From NCBI GenBank assembly GCA_951812925.1, contig OX638372.1, positions 67,349,407 to 67,413,406 of the forward strand: a DNA stretch of 64,000 nucleotides, written 5' to 3'. This document shows positions 57,418 through 64,000 of the stretch, piece after piece (within the stretch, counting starts at the first letter, position 1; each line of letters starts with the position of its first letter). This DNA is from Calliopum simillimum. Taxonomy: Eukaryota > Arthropoda > Insecta > Diptera > Lauxaniidae. The notes below the pieces were generated by a model. The model was not told where the DNA came from. It was given only the letters and a program-made list of their open reading frames with translations, and searched no databases. The position numbers and the translations under genes are program-made.

Positions 57418-57440
57418 ACCTAAGTTCGTCAAACAAAGCT

Positions 57441-58536
57441 TTTGTCAGCTTCATGAAAAAATTTTGATATTCATGCATACTAGACCTATCGCGAAAATTA
57501 AAAATGGAAAATACCTTACTTCCAGGGGCTTTAAAGTTTCCTATTGGTGTAAGTATCAAGCATAAAAATTTTGCTCTAAATCGGAAAATATTTGACCATG
57601 CCCCCAGGCCGTTGAGGTTTGGAAAAACGCTAGTTATATGAAAATTTGTGGCGTTAATCGAAAGAGTTAGTCCTACCTCTGATACTACTCATTCGACATA
57701 GGTGTATGAAATTTGGTACGTATATGAAAAATAATCGAGTTAATAGCATTCATTAAAAAAATGGGCGACGCCATGCTCCCTCAACCCGAAAATCGTCGTA
57801 TCTCTGGAAATATTGGACTCAGAGGAATGAGATTCGGTACGTATGTAATTGGTACTTGGCAAAAAATTTTTCATAAAAAATGGGTGGGGCCATTCCTCTT
57901 CCTTTAAAAAAAAATAAATAAATTTGTCTATGAAACTATTTCACACATGTGAATAAGATTTGATTTCAGGTAGAGTGAAGAGAAGAGAATATGTCACTGT
58001 AATAATGTTAAACCAATTTAAGGTACTTAGTTGGTATAGAAGCAGTATTTTTTTCTTTTCTTATTTTTGGCTCTTTGGTATAGACCCAAGCAATAAAAGT
58101 TGGTCCCGATCGGAGCATATTTGACCGTCCCCCTCCGGCCTTTGAAGGTCGGTAAAACGCTTTTTATGTGAAAATAAGGAAACAATCAATCTTATCATCG
58201 AAACCATTTGACAAAGGAGAATGAGATTTTGTACATATATGAAAAATACTTGAATAAACAGTATCTAATATAAAAATTCTCAAATTCGTGATTTTTTCAC
58301 TTTCAGGTTAGAATATCTCAAAAACGATAAGTTATAGAGCAATAAACAACAAATGCAAAAAAAATTGATGCAAAGTTCATTGCTATGGTATTATTCTCTC
58401 ATGCTCATGCTTATTTGTTGATCATTCCCAAAATATCATTTAATATCTCTGTAAGGAGTATGGTATACAAATATGGTATTTTTTTGGCAAGATATTGCGC
58501 CTTGTTTTTCCTGGTTGATCGAAGTTTCTGGAAGTT
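57441..58536. repeat. Dispersed repeat with two related blocks
   Basis: ATATTTGACCATGCCCCCAG (57588) with GGAAAAACGCTAGTTATATG recurs as ATATTTGACCGTCCCCCTCC (58118) with GGTAAAACGCTTTTTATGTG. GAATGAGATTCGGTACGTAT-type phrases occur at 57825 and 58210. It looks like a degenerate tandem pair of a transposon-derived repeat. No coding. Confidence 0.5.
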
Positions 58537-59128
58537 ACACGGAGAAAGAAAATAGTACTTTATTTCTCATAAATTTTACCAGAACTTCAGATCAGAATAG
58601 TGACAACTCCACACCGAAATAAATTTCACCTTACTGTTTTAGTCAATTCAGAATGTATGGTAGTAATTTTTTTTAAAAAATTGGCATGATATTTACCTTA
58701 CTGTGAAGTTCAAACAACAAAAAAAAAAAACAAAACGAACTGACCACGCTAAGGTATGAACCCTGGGCCTTCCGTGTGACAAGCCGATACATACCCTCTG
58801 CGATACTTACGCATATGATGAAGATGCAAAAAAATTGTAAATAAAGAAATTGTCTGTCTAAAAATAGAAATTGTTACAAAAATTATAAAAGTCAAATGAT
58901 TCCATATTTTTATGACATTCATTTTTGTGTGTGAAAAAAATAAAGTTATTTTGACTTGAATTATAAATTCAAAATGGTCAAACTACATTTTATTTGTCAA
59001 TATGAGTTTACGGACCCATCAAATAGTTCATACGTAAGGTAATTTATATTTGAAATTTAGTGTTGATTACTTTAATTTTTTGACTACCCGATTGGAGTAA
59101 AAATTATGATGCGCATTTTGCTCCGTGT
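58537..59128. mobile_element. TIR element with tRNA-like core, family A copy 2
   Basis: Ends ACACGGAGAAAGAAAAT and inverted ATTTTGCTCCGTGT. Internal phrases match the element at 8840-9312, and the core tRNA-like module also carries the same TCACACGG anticodon-arm text. No coding. Confidence 0.65.
58737..58815 (-). ncRNA. tRNA-like module, tRNA-Val(CAC)-like
   Basis: The minus strand reads GTATCGCAGAGGGTATGTAT (A-box region), TGTCACACGGAAGG (anticodon-arm region) and AGGGTTCATACCTT (58764-58751) with a good B box. A T-run follows (complement of about 58719-58731). Better preserved in spacing than the copy at 9037-9134, which has an insertion between the arms. Confidence 0.6.
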
Positions 59129-60235
59129 AATGGCAACGCCTCAAAAATTTGGTTGATATCAAAGTGCATTTAATGCTTAAGATATACACAATTTGGCCAT
59201 CTATTTACAACAATACCACACTGTGCGATGTAAATGTTTGGTGAAATGAAAAAGAAAACTACTCTGCTACGAGTATCTACGTAATAAATGGGTACCGAGA
59301 AATAAGTTCTACGAAATTAACACACAAGTAAGATAGAATATCTATAGAATTATTTATAGTTTAACTTAAAGTTTATTAGAATATGACTATATGTATGTAG
59401 CTAAGTATGTAAAGTCAATATTTCAATTGTACCAAATATTTGAAAGCTTTTTAGATTTATAGATACTGCTGTCATAAGTTGACAGGTGATTTTCTTTTTT
59501 GTTTTTGTAGAAGAAAATGAATTATGTATTTTGTGATAATCCCCCACTGAACTGAATGGATGCTGTGGGGGAAACATGCATGGTGTTGTTGTTTTTAAAA
59601 ATTAATTTAAATATTTTCGTTATTGTTGTTGCTATTGCCATAGCTGTACTTTTTTTCACAATTTACACGTTTTTAAGTACTCGTAAAATCATTCACTTGA
59701 GTATCTGCTGCTGTGAAATGAATTATGCACGCGTTGTAAATTTGCTCGTGAAATTGTTGAATATTGAGTTCTATCTGCCGTTTTACTTTGAAGAAACGTG
59801 GCTATTTGAAAACGGTTTAGCAATAAATTGAACACGAAAAATATGCATTTATTCATTTATTTACTTATACTTCATACTGAGCTCATGTGGTGTGATCATT
59901 TGAGTTGTGATCAGCTTTTTCGAATTGGTTTTTCTTTTGCATTTTTTACAATTGGTTTGATTAGAAATATGAGGAAATGTTGCACTTGTAGTGGGCATAA
60001 TTTTTTCATAAAATCTTATCTTCACGTAGTGCCCGGGAAATCGTATGTTCTTTTCAAAAAATTTGGTCCTGTTAGCTTGTGATTTTTTTTTTTTTTTTGA
60101 AACAAAAAAAAACATAAAAAACTAGAAAAAACCAACACTTAAAATTTATGCAGTTTTTGGAAAAATTGACTTACTTTCATTAATCATTTAAGGTAAGAAT
60201 ATATATATATATAAAGAAAAATCACACGAGGCCAG
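59129..60235. other. AT-rich stretch, no supported gene
   Basis: Two overlapping plus-strand open frames (59556-59831 and 59828-60082) are hydrophobic or cysteine-containing but have no recognisable motif and no gene context. I do not call them. Confidence 0.4.
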
Positions 60236-60690
60236 TTTATAGCTCGTTTTGAAGACAAAGGATAGTACTAAATTTTGCATTCAATTGAAAAGAGCAAAAC
60301 AATTTTGTGCGTCTTCTAAACAACCTCAAGAATCGTGTTTTTGATAATTTTTTAACATTTGGGGTAGGATATCTCGGAAACCAAATAAGATATAGCGACT
60401 CTGATGCCAGATTCGGATTCAGCGTTGGCAAGTTTATCGAAACTACTACTATTTTCGATTCAAATTTCAAATACCGTTTTTCGACCTTTTTCGACCTTTT
60501 TTCAAAAACTGCATAAACTTTAAGTGTTGATTTTTTCTAAGTCCAATTATTGACGAAATGAGTCACGTCGGCTCGGGATTTTTTAACAAAATTACATGAT
60601 TTTATCTAATTTGCCTGCTCTCTTACAGAAACACAAAGCTCTATCTGGCAATTAGAACTTTGTGAAATTAATTTTAATATGAATAAGTGT
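60236..60690. repeat. Repeat arm, counterpart inverted at 62282-62400
   Basis: TGTGCGTCTTCTAAACAACC, AATCGTGTTTTTGAT, TAGGATATCTCGGAAACC and AGATTCGGATTCAGCG are mirrored at 62400-62282 (GTGCGTCCTCTATATAACCT, AATCGTGTTTTTGAA, TAGAATATCTCAAAACAAAA, TGGATTCAGATTTAGC). The two may be arms of one large old inverted-repeat element interrupted by the hAT copy. Confidence 0.45.
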
Positions 60691-60698
60691 AGATAGAA

Positions 60699-61634
60699 GA
60701 GTGATTCTCAACCTTTCTTTCGTCACGGCACATTTTCAATAATATCAAAATTCGGCGGCACACTATCAACAACACAAATTTGAAGAGTATTTTGATTGGT
60801 TTATTGATTTATGTAGGCTTAGTTAGGTAAAATATTAAAAATCTTTTGTTTTTTTAACCTTTCATGTTCTTTTTTTTTTTCTTTTTCTTAATTAAGTAGT
60901 GCTAAGATATATTTATGTTTAATTGATTTTGTAACGGTAATGCCACGGTTATGTACTATAAAAGACTAAGTCTTATTGTACAACATATTGTTTCAATGAA
61001 TTAAAAAATTTAATTAAAAATTAAATTTACAACTTCTACAAATGTATGGTTTTCTAGTAATAGCAGCAATTAAGTTACGCACATTATATTTCTCCATTGC
61101 GATAAAAAATTATGTTCGATTCATACTTAAAAGAATTGATCTAAAACGCTTTCAATTAGCAACCTGAATACATTTACTTTCGATTGCTCCCTTGATTACG
61201 CTAATGTGTTTTCTTATTGAAAGGTCAGCCAAAACAATATTCTGGTTAAATCCTTTCGAAAAAAATTCCGACTTTAAGAACAGCATAAACCTCTGCCTGA
61301 AAGACACTACAGGCTGTCTGTACGATTTTGTTAATTATACATTCGGAAAAACTTCCTGATCCAGTACATGTATCCAATTTTGACCCATCCACGTATATTT
61401 TAAAGAACGTATTTAAAATTGCCCAACTATCACTTTTACGTACTAACATCTGGCCTGTACATCATTACAGTATAATTTATAAATTGGTGTAAAATGCTAA
61501 TATGACCAAAAGGTTTTAATTTCCATAAATTTTAAAAAAATCATGTCAGCAAATTTGCTTTCTGGCAGTGACGGCACACTTTAAAAATCTCACGGCACAC
61601 TAAAGTGCCGCGGCACATAGGTTGAGAATCACTG
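60699..61634. mobile_element. hAT element (Charlie-like ends)
   Basis: 936 bp flanked by a perfect 8-bp duplication AGATAGAA (60691-60698, 61635-61642). TIRs GAGTGATTCTCAACCT and inverted AGGTTGAGAATCACTG. CAGTGATTCTCAACC-type ends are characteristic of Charlie-group hATs. Subterminal CGGCACA words (60726-60760, 61570-61615) occur on both sides. No hAT transposase. A LINE fragment lies inside. Confidence 0.9.
61246..61450 (-). pseudogene. LINE RNase H domain fragment inside a hAT element
   Basis: The minus strand reads FKIYVDGSKLDTCTGSGSFS and then QTACSVFQAEVYAVLKV. VDGSK with GSG followed by CSVFQAE is the start of the RNase H domain of R1/jockey-type non-LTR retrotransposons: the D of DGSK and the E of QAE are the first two catalytic acidic residues. 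About 65 residues remain open and the rest is decayed. Its position inside the 60699-61634 hAT copy means either a LINE inserted there or a hAT derivative picked it up. Confidence 0.7.
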
Positions 61635-61840
61635 AGATAGAACCTTGTGCATCTCAATTTCATTAATTATCTCAGAAACCATACAAGATAAAAATATTTG
61701 AGAGAGCGTATATAACTCAATTTCACAAAAAATGTCAGTTAAGTAGAACCCTGTTGTTCTTAGGTCGCGATATGTTTTTCTTATATTGTATAATTTTCAT
61801 GTTGTATCGGAATAGATGAATTTTGCACTGAAATGCATAC

Positions 61841-61908
61841 TATCGATAACAATCGATAGTTAGCGACCAAACTATCGTCCACTATCGTTGGTTGCGACTA
61901 TCGATAGT
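61841..61908. repeat. Cluster of TATCGATAG-type palindromes
   Basis: TATCGATAAC, ATCGATAGTT, CTATCGTCC, CTATCGTTGG and CTATCGATAGTTTG occur within 68 bases. TATCGATA is the binding sequence of the fly factor DREF, but no promoter is apparent. It may be a remnant of a repeat. Confidence 0.45.
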
Positions 61909-64000
61909 TTGTGAGCTCTAGACCAAACGTAGTTGGTGATCGCCTTTTTATCCGTCAGCCGCAAGGTAATTACCGACGATGACAATTGAAGCGGTGCTGC
62001 TCAAAAACCTCATGATGTTAAAATTTGCCCCATTCTCCCATCACATAGGGTGTACATTTTTGCGAGTTTTTGCGTTACGAGGCTTGCGGGCAATCCCACG
62101 ATGGGTTTTAAAACGTTTATTTATGCGAAAGACCACATGCGATTTTTTTCCAGGATAAAGTTGTGGAATGTTTCTAGAGTTGAAATATGCAAACCACAAA
62201 ATCTTACGTACGGCGCTTTTTAACAAGAGGTTGAAAAAAGAACATTTGGAAAAAATACAACGAAACAAAACAAAAATAGTCAGTTTGGATTAAGTCATCA
62301 GTGCTAAATCTGAATCCAGTCTCGGAATTGCTCTATAAAGTTTTGTTTTGAGATATTCTAACCTAAGAGTTCAAAAACACGATTTTTGAGGTTATATAGA
62401 GGACGCACTGAATTGTTTTGATAATTTCTTTTGAATAAATAAACAACCGTTTTTGAATATTTTGCAATCAAGTTTTAGATTTCCTGTAGCTTGATCAATT
62501 TCAACAAATTGAGGAAACTTTGTAGAGATGAATTTTATGATTTTCTACGGGGTTTAATTTAATGATGTGTCCCTGGTAACTTAGAGTGGTTGGTAGAAAC
62601 TGAAATATTGTCTACAACTAGTCGAAAAAAAAAATTTCAGATAAATGACCTATGAATGAAATGTAACGTTTTTCGATTAAGCGGTTGGATAAACGAGTTT
62701 TTACTCAAAAGCAAGACATCTTACGAAAAAAGTTAATGGGCAATAAATGCTTGCAATTGTTTAAAAAATACGTGTGAATTTTTTCAGAATTTTTTGAACT
62801 TTTCAAGTATTTTTCTTTGACCAATTTTTGAAGAATTATGAAAAAAATTCTTACGTAATACTTGGCAGGTTTGGAGCATTTTTTTCGTAAGATGCCATGC
62901 TTTTGATTAAAAATGCGTTTTTCCGACTCCGTTATTGAAAAACGTGAAAAAAAACGATTTTTAGAATCGAATATTACTATTACTACTGAAAAACTATATA
63001 ATTTTTTAACGCCAGAATTTTTGCATGAACATAATCTTTATTTATGAACAAACAAAAAGTTATGAGCAAAAAACTTATTTTTTTAGCCAAAATGGGCCTT
63101 CAGTAGAATGCAAAGCAAATGAAATGATGCAGATGACATTTTTAAGAGCCCTGCTAACTTTTGGGTCGGTGTTTGGCTTCATAAAAATTGAGCCAGTTTA
63201 ACGAGTATATGTGTATTTTTCTTACCTGATAAATAGTTGAGTATAAATCTGCAAAATAAATTTAAGAAAAAAATTAATTTTATTTGAAATTCATTTTCTT
63301 ATATGGTAAATAAATATGATTTTTATTTTTTATTATAATACAAATTGCTCAGAAAAATTGCAATTGCACTTAAGTAATATCGTTGAGGAAACCTCAGTAA
63401 ATATTAAAAATGTCAATTAAAATTTTAATTGATTTGGTTTTAACAACCTAGACATTATTACGCCATATAAAATAGAACAAGGGTAGAAAATTAATAAAAC
63501 GCTATATAGGGTAAAGGGAGGCATTTTTTGTACGTATTGTTCACAGATTGAATTAAGTTAGCTCTTATATTGCCGACTGATCCAAAATTATTCCCCAATA
63601 CGATACTTTTTGAATTGAATGAATGCGAAGCTTTGTCAATGCTTTTCCACTCTGATATTTGATACATGATATTTGCTATTTTATTTAATACTTTTCAATG
63701 TTTTACCGTACTTATTGATTTTTCCGGAAAATTGTTCGTCTTCTACTAACTTTTTCGACCATTACTGCATTTTTCAATACTATACAATAAATTTTCGATA
63801 GCTTTGAAACTTTCAATAGACTAACTTTTTTCAAAACTTAGACTATCATTGAGTTTTTTGATATTTTTCAAGTTAAAAATGATTTATCATATATTTTTGT
63901 TTACTTTTTCTATAATTATCATTGACACTTTTCGCTTTTTCTGAGTTTATTGATGTTTTCCAATACTTTCTGATACTTATTCGTTGCTACATATTTAATA
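61909..64000. other. AT-rich sequence with dispersed repeat fragments
   Basis: Holds the inverted repeat arm (62282-62400, see 60236-60690), a copy of text from 44854 (about 62722) and the repeat shared with 43134-43300 (63054-63190). No gene is supported. Confidence 0.45.

Larger units (their letters stand above)
54700..57440. mobile_element. TIR element rich in AGAGCA words, invaded by the HHR element
   Basis: AGCTTTGTTTGATGA at the left and inverted TCGTCAAACAAAGCT at the right. Subterminal GCTCTAGAGTACTCTAGAGC (54718) and GCTCTGCTCTACTCTGCTC (57386) are clusters of TGCTCT words in mirrored positions. Without the insert it is about 1.2 kb. The direct phrase TTTTAAGATTTTTCAAAA(A/C)ATGGCCG occurs at 54948 and 56834. 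No coding. Target duplication unclear. Confidence 0.55.

Noticed and set aside
3896..58815. Calling the tRNA-like modules genuine tRNA genes
   Set aside because: Acceptor stems are absent or broken and several have insertions between arms. They lie inside mobile elements.
59556..60082. Two consecutive plus-strand open frames of 91 and 84 codons
   Set aside because: No recognisable domain, they overlap by 4 bases in different frames, and surrounding sequence gives no gene context.
1..64000. CRISPR arrays, rRNA genes or bacterial-type operons
   Set aside because: No regularly spaced repeat-spacer pattern, no rRNA-like segment and no bacterial gene structure. The sequence is clearly eukaryotic.

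Overview
This is a 64 kb, strongly AT-rich stretch of animal genomic DNA, most likely from a fly (Diptera). The organism is inferred from the transposon types: Tc1-like and mariner transposases with insect-type motifs, a Helitron with insect-type ends, pogo, hAT and Transib-like elements, and RNase H and C-terminal fragments of LINEs. I found no intact host protein-coding gene, rRNA or genuine tRNA. The window reads as intergenic or deep-intronic sequence dominated by nested, mostly dead transposable elements. The longest open frames fall inside repeats or cannot be supported as genes.

Layout. 1-3.4 kb: largely single-copy, with one less AT-rich island (about 2.06-2.64 kb) that could be a promoter or non-coding exon. 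3.4-5 kb: decayed Tc1-like transposase interrupted by a 543 bp element carrying a hammerhead ribozyme (HHR) and a tRNA-like module. 6.07-8.4 kb: a giant palindrome built from GATATC words, with a 24-bp minisatellite expanded on one arm. 8.8-11.2 kb: three elements with tRNA-like cores. 13.2-21.4 kb: hAT MITE, tandem repeat, two copies of a dispersed repeat, LINE tail, Helitron. 24.9-29.1 kb: inverted-repeat element with a twin tRNA-like core, invaded by a nearly full-length Tc1 element and by an element with six direct TGTCCCGTACAAA motifs. 29.7-40.4 kb: at least five copies of a foldback family with TWA target duplications, several of them invaded (pogo, hAT foldback, mariner). 40.5-45 kb: Tc1 remnant and small TIR elements. 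45.98-49.8 kb: a Tc1-like pseudogene holding a four-deep nest. 50.2-57.4 kb: foldback elements and a second nest with another HHR element. 57.4-64 kb: dispersed repeats, another tRNA-core element, and a hAT element with a LINE RNase H fragment.

The most interesting signal is a set of three elements (3643-4185, 47576-48476, 55268-56801). Each has a tRNA-like polymerase III module followed by a type I hammerhead ribozyme core, and each is flanked by a 12-14 bp target-site duplication. Each begins with an inverted copy of the segment lying 3' of the ribozyme. The long duplications imply target-primed reverse transcription rather than cut-and-paste, so these look like ribozyme-bearing SINE-like or Penelope-related non-autonomous retroelements. 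At least five other palindromic or TIR loci carry tRNA-like cores without a visible ribozyme, which suggests a recurrent architecture.

All coordinates were read by eye. Motifs and target duplications are direct observations. Family names rest on motif recognition, and no alignment or folding program was run.
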